In this document: piece by piece, positions 6,075-13,177 of the stretch | How the letters are laid out: each line of letters begins with the position of its first letter | Position numbering within the stretch: position 1 is the first letter of the stretch | DNA from: CAYFHQ01 sp964342805 | GTDB lineage: Bacteria > Bacillota > Clostridia > Peptostreptococcales > Acidaminobacteraceae | Length of the DNA: 18,023 nt | Direction: 5' to 3' | NCBI GenBank assembly: GCA_964342805.1 | Contig: CAYFHQ010000078.1 | Span: 1-18,023, forward strand | Notes under the pieces: model-generated | What the model saw: only the letters and a program-made list of their open reading frames with translations | Told to the model about the DNA's origin: nothing | Database searches by the model: none | Program-made: the position numbers and the translations under genes

Positions 6075-7652
6075 TTACATGAATAGTCCGGAACCAGGGC
6101 CGATTGGTAGGCCTAGGAAGTACCAGATTGTTAGTAGTGCAGTCCAACCCAGTAGGAAGAGTAGGGAGAATGGTAGCATGGTTGCGATCAGCGTACCAAT
6201 ACCTGCTTCTTCGTCGTAAGCCTGTGCAAAGGCTACGATTACTGCGAAGTAAGACATAAGTGGGGAAATGATGTTCGTTGTAGAGTCACCAATACGGTAT
6301 GCAACCTGTGTGAACTCTGGTGTGAAGCCCATCTGCATAAGCATTGGAACGAATACCGGAGCCATGATTGCCCACTTAGCAGAAGCGGAACCGATGAATA
6401 GGTTGATAAATGCAGAGATAATGATGAATGCGAAGATCAGTGGAAGACCAGTGAAGTTAATGGACTTCAGGAACTCAGCACCCTTAGCTGCAAGAATGAT
6501 ACCTAGGTTTGTGTAGCTGAAGTACTTGATGAACTGTGCAGCTACGAAAGCAAGAACAAGGTAACCGCCCATTGTGGACATGGCCTTGGACATTGCCTTT
6601 ACAACGTCTTTGTCAGACTTGATTGTCTTTGCACCGATACCGTATGCAACGCCAGGTACCAGGAAGAACATCATGATAATCAGAACGATAGAGCCGATGA
6701 ATGGGGAACGACCTAGAATGTCGCCGTTTGCAGGGTCACGTAGGATGCCGTTAGCTGGGATCAGCATAGCTGCGATCAGGCCAATGAATACTACTGTGGA
6801 AAGACCTGCCCATAGTAGGCCACGCTTTTCGTCTTTAGTTAGGTCTGTTACTTCAGCGTTCTTGGAACCCTTGTACTCGCCAAGACGAGGCTCAACGATC
6901 TTTTCAACCACGAACCAACCAATAGCAGAGATTAGGAAGGTAGAAGCGATCATGAAGAACCAGTTTGCTGTAGCGGGTACAGAGTAAGCTGGGTCTACAA
7001 TACGAGCAGCCTCTGTGGAAATACCACCTAGAAGCGGGTCAACTGTACCGATTAGAAGGTTGGCAGAGAAACCACCGGAAACGCCGGCGAATGCTGCTGC
7101 AAGACCTGCAAGTGGGTGACGACCGAAGCTTAGGAAGATGATCGCGCCCAGTGGAACAAGAACTACGTAGCCAGCGTCAGAAGCGATGTTGGACATGATA
7201 CCTAGGAAAACAACTGTTACTGTGATCAGCTGCTTAGGTGTGTTCAGTACCACTCGCTTAAGAAGAGAGCCAATGAAGCCAGTACCTTCAGCAACACCTA
7301 CACCCAGCATGGCTACCAGTACAGTACCCAGGGGAGCAAAGGTTGTGAAGTTCTTTACGGCCGATGTAAACATGTAACGAATACCGTCCGCGTTTAAGAG
7401 ACTAATGGCCTCGATGTTCTGAACGGATGTTTCTAGAGTCGAACGGTTGATCATTGTGAATTCAACGTTTAGACCCATACGTGCTGCGATCTCAGAAATA
7501 ATGATGATAGCTGCACAGAAGATTACGAATAGTGTTACTGGGTGTGGTAGGGCGTTCCCCACGCGCTCCACGGAGTCCAGAAACTTAGTGAAGAGGGATC
7601 TCTTCTTATTATTGTTGTTATTGTTTTGGTTTAGCTTACCTGCTGCTTCCAT
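6075..7652 (-). CDS. AbgT-family transporter
   Basis: A 525-residue integral membrane protein of the AbgT/MtrF family, about the usual family length of 500-550. A hydrophilic N-terminus with an unusual run of asparagines (N9 and 11-16) precedes the first membrane helix (HPVTLFVIFCAAIIIISE). About a dozen hydrophobic helices follow. The conserved C-terminal half is clear: FINLFIGSASAKWAIMAP, then FTQVAYRIGDSTTNIISPLMSYF, which hold the hairpin and ligand-site residues of this family. Family members import p-aminobenzoyl-glutamate or, as shown for MtrF and others, export p-aminobenzoate and confer sulfonamide tolerance. No aminobenzoyl-glutamate hydrolase gene (abgA or abgB) is adjacent, so the substrate is open and I give no symbol. 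ATG 7652 has AAAGGGG 12 bases upstream; a stop codon in frame just upstream excludes an earlier start. A candidate -10 box and a palindrome lie upstream. Confidence 0.92.
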   Translation of the reverse strand: MEAAGKLNQNNNNNNKKRSLFTKFLDSVERVGNALPHPVTLFVIFCAAIIIISEIAARMGLNVEFTMINRSTLETSVQNIEAISLLNADGIRYMFTSAVKNFTTFAPLGTVLVAMLGVGVAEGTGFIGSLLKRVVLNTPKQLITVTVVFLGIMSNIASDAGYVVLVPLGAIIFLSFGRHPLAGLAAAFAGVSGGFSANLLIGTVDPLLGGISTEAARIVDPAYSVPATANWFFMIASTFLISAIGWFVVEKIVEPRLGEYKGSKNAEVTDLTKDEKRGLLWAGLSTVVFIGLIAAMLIPANGILRDPANGDILGRSPFIGSIVLIIMMFFLVPGVAYGIGAKTIKSDKDVVKAMSKAMSTMGGYLVLAFVAAQFIKYFSYTNLGIILAAKGAEFLKSINFTGLPLIFAFIIISAFINLFIGSASAKWAIMAPVFVPMLMQMGFTPEFTQVAYRIGDSTTNIISPLMSYFAVIVAFAQAYDEEAGIGTLIATMLPFSLLFLLGWTALLTIWYFLGLPIGPGSGLFM

Positions 7653-8135
7653 AAAAACAGGTTACCCCTTTCGAAATGTATTATATGACAAACATATGAT
7701 TACGCACTTCAGGCCCGAAGTAGGGCTAGTATATCCCAGGAAAACGTTTGAGGCCATGGGTTTGGCCTTTGTTTAAATAGTCTGAATAATAGGACGTAAG
7801 TTGGTTGAAAATGGGAGTTTCATGCGGTATCATATACAAGAAATCTTGTATGGCTGACGGACAGTGTCTTGACAGAATGGAAGGGAACTTCCAGTTTGGC
7901 TTGGTTTCGATATGTACAAAATATGAAGATTGTGTAACGTAAAAATGTTACATTTATTTGGTTATAAATCAGTAGTACCAATAAATCTAGGGTTTGATAA
8001 AATGTAGACAAACCATATTAAATGTTACGTAGACCCCTTGCGGTTGCTTGTATTTCCGTGATTTATAATGAGTTTATTTGTAGGTTTCAAATTGCAACAG
8101 GGGTGGGAATGTCGGTATGTGTCAATAATGAACGA
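7653..8135. other. Long intergenic region with several inverted repeats
   Basis: No credible gene is seen between the divergent AbgT and winged-helix genes. The region holds small hairpins: AGGCCA/TGGCCT (7751-7756 and 7763-7768, followed by TTGTTT), ATACAAGA/TCTTGTAT (7834-7841 and 7844-7851), and TGTAAC/GTTACA (7933-7938 and 7947-7952). A further ATGTTACGT occurs at 8022-8030 and a TATAAT at about 8063-8068. Such density suggests regulatory sites or a small RNA, but none matches a family I recognise. Confidence 0.4.
7680..7721 (-). promoter_or_regulatory. Candidate promoter and operator of the AbgT gene
   Basis: On the minus strand a TATAAT box lies at 7680-7685. No good -35 box is seen. 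About 20 bases further upstream is a near-perfect 16-base palindrome, ACTTCAGGCCCGAAGT (7706-7721, one mismatched pair), which would cover the -35 position. The position suits a regulator of this transporter; no regulator gene is adjacent. Confidence 0.4.
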
Positions 8136-8173
8136 TTGACGAAAAGGGTTTCTACTACTAAAATTAGTAGTAG
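8136..8173 (+). promoter_or_regulatory. Promoter with a palindrome centred on its -10 box
   Basis: TTGACG (8136-8141) and TAAAAT (8159-8164) are separated by exactly 17 bases, a near-consensus vegetative promoter. The -10 box lies in a palindrome with perfect ten-base arms, CTACTACTAA (8152-8161) and TTAGTAGTAG (8164-8173), around a central AA. Repressor binding here would block polymerase. TACTA/TAGTA half-sites recall operators of the BlaI/MecI type, but that likeness is only by eye. The downstream gene encodes a small winged-helix protein that could be the repressor. Confidence 0.7.
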
Positions 8174-8221
8174 GTCATAAAGAATAGAAAAAGACCACAG
8201 TGGGTGCGATCAGGAGGCGTC

Positions 8222-8593
8222 ATGCATGCAATCCGAAAAGAGATAAACAGTATTATCGATGAGATCGAACATTTGCATCATCGGTTAAAGAAACTAGAGA
8301 AACTCGTGGAAGAACAGGAAAAGCACTGTGTTGAAAGCACGGTGTCGGTTTTCCAGAATGAACATGTGGAACAGATCGTAACCGCCCTGGTCCAGGTTCA
8401 ACGGGGACTTTTATTGGAAGAGTTAGAAATGAAGATGGGCTCAGACCCCAGGGTCATTGAACGACACCTGGAAGACCTGCAGAAAAAAGGCCATGTGGTC
8501 CGGTCCATGGACAAGTACATGCTGTCCTCCGGTGGCCGCAGTTTCTATGAGTCTGTTCTAAATGTCCGTACCTCAGCCATGAACGTTGGTTAA
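8222..8593 (+). CDS. Small coiled-coil and winged-helix protein, possible regulator
   Basis: A 123-residue protein of no family I can name. ATG 8222 is preceded by AGGAGG (8212-8217) at a short spacing of four bases; a GTG at 8204 is in frame but would put the ribosome binding site inside the gene. Residues 1-37 form a heptad-like coiled coil (EINSIIDEIEHLHHRLKKLEK). Residues 47-112 look like a winged helix: EHVEQIVTALVQVQRGLLLEELEMKMG, then a recognition-like helix RVIERHLEDLQKKG, then a wing HVVRSMDKYMLSSGG. This is the layout of a dimeric DNA-binding protein. Its promoter carries a palindrome over the -10 box, so self-repression is a reasonable guess. The DUF1801 gene follows after 50 bases with no terminator between, so the two are probably one operon. 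Confidence 0.8.
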   Translation: MHAIRKEINSIIDEIEHLHHRLKKLEKLVEEQEKHCVESTVSVFQNEHVEQIVTALVQVQRGLLLEELEMKMGSDPRVIERHLEDLQKKGHVVRSMDKYMLSSGGRSFYESVLNVRTSAMNVG

Positions 8594-8643
8594 ATGCCTA
8601 CTTTTGGGATATACATTCAAGTATAACCAACAAGGAGGTAGAC

Positions 8644-9069
8644 ATGGCAGAGTTAAAAACCAAGAAGAATGACGGGGACGTGCTGGCATTCTTAAATAAT
8701 GTAGAAAACAAACGCCGTCGGGAAGACGGATTAACCATTCTCGACTTAATGAAGAAGGTAACCGGCGAGGAGCCCTCCATGTGGGGCGACTCCATTGTGG
8801 GATTTGGATCCTACCATTATAAACAGCGGTCGGGCCAAGAGGCAGACTGGTTCCGCATGGGCTTTTCCCCTCGCAAGCAGAATATGACCCTCTATATCAT
8901 GGACGGGTTTTCTGACTATGAGACCTTGCTAGGTCAGTTGGGCAAACACAAGACCGGTGTTTCCTGCTTGTATATCAACAAACTGGCTGATGTGGATGAA
9001 GAGGTTTTGATCAAGCTCATGGAGGCCTCCTGGGGCCTTATGCAGAATGAGGAAAATATCCAGTATTAG
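8644..9069 (+). CDS. DUF1801 domain protein
   Basis: A 141-residue soluble protein that matches DUF1801 (YdhG-like, PF08818). The diagnostic stretch is TGEEPSMWGDSIVGFGSYHYK (about 41-61) followed by DWFRMGFSPRKQNMTLYIM. The remainder, with HKTGVSCLYINKLADVDEEVL, is the usual C-terminal part, and the length is normal for the family. The fold is related to frataxin-like domains, but no biochemical role is established. AAGGAGG (8632-8638) lies five bases before the ATG. It is probably cotranscribed with the preceding winged-helix gene and ends at the terminator at 9124. Confidence 0.88.
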   Translation: MAELKTKKNDGDVLAFLNNVENKRRREDGLTILDLMKKVTGEEPSMWGDSIVGFGSYHYKQRSGQEADWFRMGFSPRKQNMTLYIMDGFSDYETLLGQLGKHKTGVSCLYINKLADVDEEVLIKLMEASWGLMQNEENIQY

Positions 9070-9123
9070 GTCCTTGACCAGGCTGAACCCAGTGGAGGGT
9101 TTGGCTCCAAAAATGAACATAAG

Positions 9124-9154
9124 AAAAGCCGCGATTTGTCGTCGCGGCTTTTTT
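9124..9154. terminator. Bidirectional terminator between DUF1801 and map genes
   Basis: AAAAGCCGCGA (9124-9134) pairs with TCGCGGCTTTT (9142-9152) around a seven-base loop, with T residues continuing on the plus strand. On the minus strand the stem is followed by TTTTCTTA, so it can also end the methionine aminopeptidase transcript. A small hairpin CCCAAT/ATTGGG (9205-9210 and 9214-9219) lies nearer the map stop codon but lacks a T tract. Confidence 0.92.
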
Positions 9155-9228
9155 ACGTCTATTTTGCCTTTGGCAGATGCGCCTTGGCCTCATTTTATTT
9201 CTACCCCAATACCATTGGGAATGGGGGA

Positions 9229-10092
9229 CTAAGTCAAAATCTCATACCCGTCTTCTGTAACAACCACCGTGTGCTCCCACTGGGCAGACCGTTTCCCGTC
9301 CTTGGTCACAGCAGTCCAGTCGTCTTCCAGGACTTCGCACTGGTAGGTCCCTTCATTTAACATGGGTTCTACTGTGAGGACCATACCCGGTACCAGGATC
9401 AGCCCCTTGTAGCCAGTCACGTGGTGGTGGACAAAGGGTTCCTCGTGGAAGGCCTTGCCAATGCCGTGGCCTCCAAAGGCCCGAACCACCGTGTAGCCGT
9501 GTTTATTGGCAAAGGGCTCAATGGCCTCACCAATGGTGTCTACAGAAGTAAAGGGTTTAATGGCTTCCAGGCCGATCATCATGGCTTCTTTGCAGGTTTC
9601 CACCAGTTTCTGGCCCTCTTGGTCCACTTGGCCGACGTAGTACATCCGGCTGCTGTCTGCAAAGTAGCCGTCTAGAATGGTTGTAATGTCCACGTTTAGG
9701 ATTTGACCTTCCTCCAGGACACGGTCACCGGGAATACCATGGCAAACCACCTCGTCAATGGAGGTACAGCAGCTTTTTGTGTAGCCATTGTAACCCAGGG
9801 TTGCAGGTGTCCCACCGGCTTCCAGGGTCCACTCATGGACCCACTGATCAATCTGGCCAGTGGTAATGCCCGGTTTAATCAGGTCTGTCAGACGGTCCAG
9901 GATACTTCGAGTAATGTCACCACTACGCTTAAGACCCTCGATGTCTTCCTTTGAAAGGATGAGACGACGCTCAGGTATGGCGTAGCCTTCCTTTTCCAGC
10001 TTAATCAATTTCTCGTCATGGCCCATGTGGCATTTCTTATATTTTTTCCCACTGTCACACCAGCAGGGAGCATTTCGTTCCAATAACTTCAT
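9229..10092 (-). CDS. map: Type I methionine aminopeptidase with N-terminal SEC-C zinc motif
   Basis: A 287-residue metalloprotease that removes the initiator methionine from new proteins at the ribosome. Residues 1-25 carry a SEC-C type zinc site (C10, C12, C21, H22 in the CWC and KKCH segments), as in the C-terminal tail of SecA. The catalytic domain starts near residue 45. Metal ligands by alignment to the E. coli enzyme are D135 (NVDIT), D146 (FADSSRMY), H209 (GHGIG), E242 (VEPM) and E273 (QWEHT). H118 (CHGIP) and H216 (FHEEP) are the substrate-side histidines. The minus-strand ribosome binding site GAGGAG (plus 10099-10104) lies six bases before the ATG, and a TATAAT box is at 10125-10130. 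It stands alone, not in the usual ribosomal protein cluster, so it may be a second copy; that is inference. Confidence 0.95.
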   Translation of the reverse strand: MKLLERNAPCWCDSGKKYKKCHMGHDEKLIKLEKEGYAIPERRLILSKEDIEGLKRSGDITRSILDRLTDLIKPGITTGQIDQWVHEWTLEAGGTPATLGYNGYTKSCCTSIDEVVCHGIPGDRVLEEGQILNVDITTILDGYFADSSRMYYVGQVDQEGQKLVETCKEAMMIGLEAIKPFTSVDTIGEAIEPFANKHGYTVVRAFGGHGIGKAFHEEPFVHHHVTGYKGLILVPGMVLTVEPMLNEGTYQCEVLEDDWTAVTKDGKRSAQWEHTVVVTEDGYEILT

Positions 10093-10124
10093 TATACTCT
10101 CCTCATTTTGTCATGAATGATGCC

Positions 10125-10130
10125 ATTATA
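10125..10130 (-). promoter_or_regulatory. -10 box of the methionine aminopeptidase gene
   Basis: TATAAT on the minus strand, about 33 bases upstream of the start codon. No clear -35 box lies 16-18 bases further upstream, where the sequence is C-rich on that strand. Confidence is therefore moderate. Confidence 0.45.
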
Positions 10131-10189
10131 ACATGAGGAGCAGGGGGGAGAGTCCCCAAGGAGACGATAAAATAATTTTAATGATTTTG

Positions 10190-10218
10190 TGGAAAGCCCG
10201 TCCCAAGTAGGATATACT
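10190..10218 (+). promoter_or_regulatory. Candidate promoter of the DUF952-GNAT pair
   Basis: TATACT (10213-10218) is a good -10 box. TGGAAA (10190-10195), 17 bases upstream, is a modest -35 box. The start codon follows 48 bases later behind a strong AAGGAGG. Confidence 0.5.
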
Positions 10219-10265
10219 TTTAAAGACGACAAAGACAGTTAACAGGACTTGTAAGGAGGTTGCGC

Positions 10266-10604
10266 ATGATCATCAATTTAATGACAAAAGAAAAGTATAG
10301 CAGTTTGGAAGGGGAAGCTTACTTCTCCAGTCCATCCTTACAAGAAGAGGGCTTTATCCACTGTTCCAGCCTGGACCAGGTTATTAAGGTGGCCAACAAA
10401 CACTATAAGGACATTGATCCAACCCTGATCGTCCTCCTGGACGAGGCTAAGATCGAAGCCAAGGTGGTCTTTGAAGACCTTTACGGTAAGGGGGAGGACT
10501 ATCCCCATGTTTATGGACAGATTAATACCTCTGCCATTATTGGTGTCCATGAACTGGAACGCAATGAAGAGGGGCTGTTTGAGTTACCTACTTCCCTCAA
10601 GTAG
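10266..10604 (+). CDS. DUF952 family protein
   Basis: A 112-residue soluble protein of the DUF952 family (PF06108). The signature EGFIHCSSLDQV lies at 28-39, followed by LIVLLDEAKI. A C-terminal DYPHVYGQINTSAIIGVHEL segment completes the family pattern and the length is typical. The biochemical role is unknown; members are often annotated as glutathione S-transferase-like without proof. ATG 10266 is six bases behind AAGGAGG (10253-10259). The acetyltransferase gene follows 47 bases later with no terminator, so the two are probably one transcript. Confidence 0.9.
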   Translation: MIINLMTKEKYSSLEGEAYFSSPSLQEEGFIHCSSLDQVIKVANKHYKDIDPTLIVLLDEAKIEAKVVFEDLYGKGEDYPHVYGQINTSAIIGVHELERNEEGLFELPTSLK

Positions 10605-10651
10605 TCTATGGCTCTTGTCATGGACAAACGCTAGGATAACAAGGAGCAATA

Positions 10652-11626
10652 ATGATCATTAAAAATATTAAGGAACTACCCATAGAAGAGGCCCTTGGCT
10701 TACATAGAGAAACCTATGAACGTGCAAAGAAAACCATTGAGGCCCTGCCACCCTTTGAGCAAGTGGAAGACCGGGTGAAAGCAAGCCTATCCTACTTGGT
10801 GGACAAGGGGATTGGTCTCTTCTATGTAGACCAGGACCAAGTGGTGGCCTACATAGTCGGCTACAGGGTCCCCCAACTCTTTGGCAAGGACCCGGGGGTC
10901 TATGTCCCCCTTCAGGGTTTTGGTGTTTTGGAAACCAAGGCCGACTACTACACCCAGAAGCTTTATGACGCTGTGGCTGCCCACTGGGTAGAGGACAAGC
11001 GTCTGACCCATTCTATCTCTCTGTTTGCCACTGACCCAGCCATGATTACCACCTGGTTTGAAAACGGCTTTGGGATGCGCTGCGTAGACGGCATTCGACC
11101 AGTAGCCCCAATCCACGATTCTGACAAGGCGACCGTCCCTAAGGATGGTTGTCTGGAAATCCGCAAGGTTTCAAAAGAGGACGTGGCAGACATGGTTCCC
11201 ATGTTTGTGGCCCACTTGGACCACTTTGGTTTAGCCCCTATCTTTATGGGCAAGACCATAGAGGACCCTCTGGCAGACCGCCAGGCCTTTATGGATGAAG
11301 ACCAGGCCCATATGTGGATTGCCTATGAAGGAGACCAAGCGGTTGGCTACCTCCATGGGGGTGCTGAAGGGGAAACCTACGTGTCTTTACACGAGTCGGT
11401 CCTCAACATCAATGGGGCCTACGTTCCTGAAACCCATAGGGGGAGGGGGATCATGGAGGCCTTATTGGAAAGAGCCATGGTTGACCTAAAGGACTTGGGT
11501 TATACCCGGTGTGGGGTGGACTATGAGTCCATTAACCCGTCTGCAAATCGCTTCTGGCGCAAGTATTTTACCCCCTATACCCATAGTTTGGTTCGTCGGA
11601 TCGATGACCGATTTTTGAAGGAATAA
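10652..11626 (+). CDS. GNAT-family N-acetyltransferase, probably two-domain
   Basis: A 324-residue cytoplasmic protein. The C-terminal half (about 165-320) is a clear GNAT domain. It begins LEIRKVSKEDVADM, then MWIAYEGDQAVGYL and GAYVPETHRGRGIMEALLERA, where the R-x-x-G-x-G type acetyl-CoA loop lies near 263-268. It ends VDYESINPSANRFWRKYFTPY. The N-terminal half (1-155) has the same broad plan (LFYVDQDQVVAYIVGYRVP, then TTWFENGFGMRCV) but lacks an evident acetyl-CoA loop, so it is likely a degenerate GNAT domain. The acceptor substrate is not apparent. AAGGAG (10641-10646) lies five bases before the ATG. The gene shares a probable transcript with the DUF952 gene and is followed by a hairpin at 11671. 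Confidence 0.88.
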   Translation: MIIKNIKELPIEEALGLHRETYERAKKTIEALPPFEQVEDRVKASLSYLVDKGIGLFYVDQDQVVAYIVGYRVPQLFGKDPGVYVPLQGFGVLETKADYYTQKLYDAVAAHWVEDKRLTHSISLFATDPAMITTWFENGFGMRCVDGIRPVAPIHDSDKATVPKDGCLEIRKVSKEDVADMVPMFVAHLDHFGLAPIFMGKTIEDPLADRQAFMDEDQAHMWIAYEGDQAVGYLHGGAEGETYVSLHESVLNINGAYVPETHRGRGIMEALLERAMVDLKDLGYTRCGVDYESINPSANRFWRKYFTPYTHSLVRRIDDRFLKE

Positions 11627-11670
11627 TTGCACGGAAAAAACCTTTGCATAACCACCGCCAAATCATTGAA

Positions 11671-11705
11671 ACCCCTTGACCGTAGCCTGGTCAAGGGGTA
11701 TTCTG
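11671..11705 (+). terminator. Hairpin after the GNAT gene, probable terminator
   Basis: A perfect 11-base stem, ACCCCTTGACC (11671-11681) and GGTCAAGGGGT (11689-11699), with a seven-base loop. The following ATTCTGT is a weak T tract, so this may be an inefficient terminator or a 3' stabilising hairpin. Confidence 0.6.
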
Positions 11706-11747
11706 TACCCATAAAAGGCTACGTGCCAAAATATGGAGGAACCCCCT

Positions 11748-13031
11748 ATGAAATTTGTTGTTCTCAATGGGAGTCCAAAAGGGGACGATAGTGTCACCCT
11801 GCAGTATACACGGTACATGTTCAAGCACCATAGGGAACATGAAATGGAAGTTTTCCATGTGGCGAAGCATATCTACGCCATCGAAAAGAGCGACGCCCGT
11901 CTGGACGCCATTCTTGGAGCTATTCAAGAGGCAGACGGAGTGATTTGGTCATTCCCTGTATACACCATGGCAGTGAGCGCCCAACTCAAGCGTTTCATTG
12001 AACTATGCCATGAAGAAGGTGGACAAGGGGTTTTCCAAGGCAAATACACGGCTGCTGTGGCCACATCGGTTCATTTTTTTGACCACACGGCCATCAACTA
12101 TATCCATGGTATTTGTGATGACTGGCACATGCATTATGTGGGCGGCTTTAGTGCCCATATGGGTGACCTCCAGGAGGAAGAAGGACAAAAACGTCTCCTG
12201 GCCTTTGCTATGAAGGTCTTTACCACGGCCCGGGCAGGCCGTTTGACCCGCCGAACCCACAGGCCTATTCAAGAGGAAGGTTTAGTCTACCACCCTTCCA
12301 ATGGGATTGAACCTTCACCCATGTCAGGTAAAAAACTCATACTGGTGGACGCCAAGTCCTCTGCAAACGTCCTGGCCATGGTGGACCAACTCAAGGCTGC
12401 CTGGAATGGAAGCGCCCAGGTGGTCTTCCTCAAGGACATTGGCCTAACCGGTGACTGTATGGGCTGTCTACAATGCGGATTTGAGAGCCAATGTCTCTAT
12501 GACGGAAAGGACCCCTATCGGGAGTTTTTCGAGACCCAGGTGAGGGAAGCTGGCGTTATTGTTTTTGCTGGAGCCATTAAGGACCGATTTTTGTCAGCCC
12601 AGTGGAAACGCTTCTTTGACCGGGGGTTTTACTGTGCCCATGAACAACCGCTGGCAGGCAAGCAGACGGCCATGTTGATCTCAGGCCCCTTACAGCAACT
12701 CCCCAACCTCCAAGAAGTCTTTGAAGGGTATTTCCAAACCCAGGGTAGCCATTTCCATGGCTTTGTCTCTGACGAATGGCCCACCAGTGAAGAAATCGAC
12801 CGTAGGATTGAGGCCCTGGTCCATGAAATGGCCGAACACGTGAGGCCAAGCTATTCACCAGCCCGGACCTTCCTGGGAGAAGGGGCCAAGAAGGTCATTC
12901 GTGACGAAATTCAGCCGGCCCGCCACTACCCTAAGTTCCTCCACCATTTACCTGGTTTCCGCAAGGACCAATACCAGACCCGAATGACTGGGGTCTTGGT
13001 TCAAACCTTGAAGCAGATTGTTGAAGGGTAA
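11748..13031 (+). CDS. Tandem flavodoxin-fold NAD(P)H-dependent FMN reductase with iron-sulfur-type cysteine motif
   Basis: A 427-residue cytoplasmic oxidoreductase built from two flavodoxin-like domains. Domain one (1-165) starts KFVVLNGSPKGDDS, the FMN phosphate loop, with WSFPVYTMAVSAQLKRFIE near 67-85 as in NADPH-dependent FMN reductases. Domain two (196-365) starts KLILVDAKSSANVLAM, where the phosphate loop is degenerate. It carries C237, C240, C243 and C249 in a C-x2-C-x2-C-x5-C pattern, matching the compact cluster motif of iron-sulfur flavoproteins (Isf family). FAGAIKDRFLSAQWKRFFDR is its flavin-side segment. A basic C-terminal tail follows. It likely passes electrons from a nicotinamide or ferredoxin donor to an unknown acceptor. 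ATG 11748 is chosen for GGAGG (11735-11739) eight bases upstream; an in-frame ATG at 11733 would overlap that site. An internal fusion of two related genes is the likely origin. Confidence 0.85.
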   Translation: MKFVVLNGSPKGDDSVTLQYTRYMFKHHREHEMEVFHVAKHIYAIEKSDARLDAILGAIQEADGVIWSFPVYTMAVSAQLKRFIELCHEEGGQGVFQGKYTAAVATSVHFFDHTAINYIHGICDDWHMHYVGGFSAHMGDLQEEEGQKRLLAFAMKVFTTARAGRLTRRTHRPIQEEGLVYHPSNGIEPSPMSGKKLILVDAKSSANVLAMVDQLKAAWNGSAQVVFLKDIGLTGDCMGCLQCGFESQCLYDGKDPYREFFETQVREAGVIVFAGAIKDRFLSAQWKRFFDRGFYCAHEQPLAGKQTAMLISGPLQQLPNLQEVFEGYFQTQGSHFHGFVSDEWPTSEEIDRRIEALVHEMAEHVRPSYSPARTFLGEGAKKVIRDEIQPARHYPKFLHHLPGFRKDQYQTRMTGVLVQTLKQIVEG

Positions 13032-13043
13032 GGGAAAGAGCTG

Positions 13044-13085
13044 GGTCAAGACCTGAGATTGACCTAGGCTAAGACCTAGGGTCAA
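13044..13085 (+). repeat. Overlapping inverted repeats between flavoprotein and phosphatase genes
   Basis: GGTCAA (13044-13049) can pair with TTGACC (13059-13064). Alternatively TTGACCTAGG (13059-13068) pairs with CCTAGGGTCAA (13075-13085), leaving one bulged base. The two hairpins are mutually exclusive. No T tract follows, so a normal terminator is not indicated; the pair may be a weak terminator or chance. Confidence 0.4.
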
Positions 13086-13110
13086 GGAAGTCCCGCTGGT
13101 CGGAAGGATT

Positions 13111-13138
13111 TTGTAAGTCCAAACAAAAGCGTCATTAT
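13111..13138 (+). promoter_or_regulatory. Candidate promoter of the histidine phosphatase gene
   Basis: TTGTAA (13111-13116) and CATTAT (13133-13138) are 16 bases apart, each matching four of six consensus positions. A TACTAT at about 13141-13146 is an alternative -10 box. Weak evidence. Confidence 0.3.
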
Positions 13139-13177
13139 GGTACTATAGAAACATAACGAGAGAAAAAGAGGGGTACC

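Noticed and set aside
7820..8011. 63-residue minus-strand open frame in the long gap
   Set aside because: No ribosome binding site or recognisable features; composition and hairpins fit non-coding DNA.
10099..10140. CTCCTCAT/ATGAGGAG inverted repeat that could hide the map ribosome binding site
   Set aside because: The distal arm lies upstream of the likely -10 box at 10125-10130, so it would not be in the normal transcript; probably chance.
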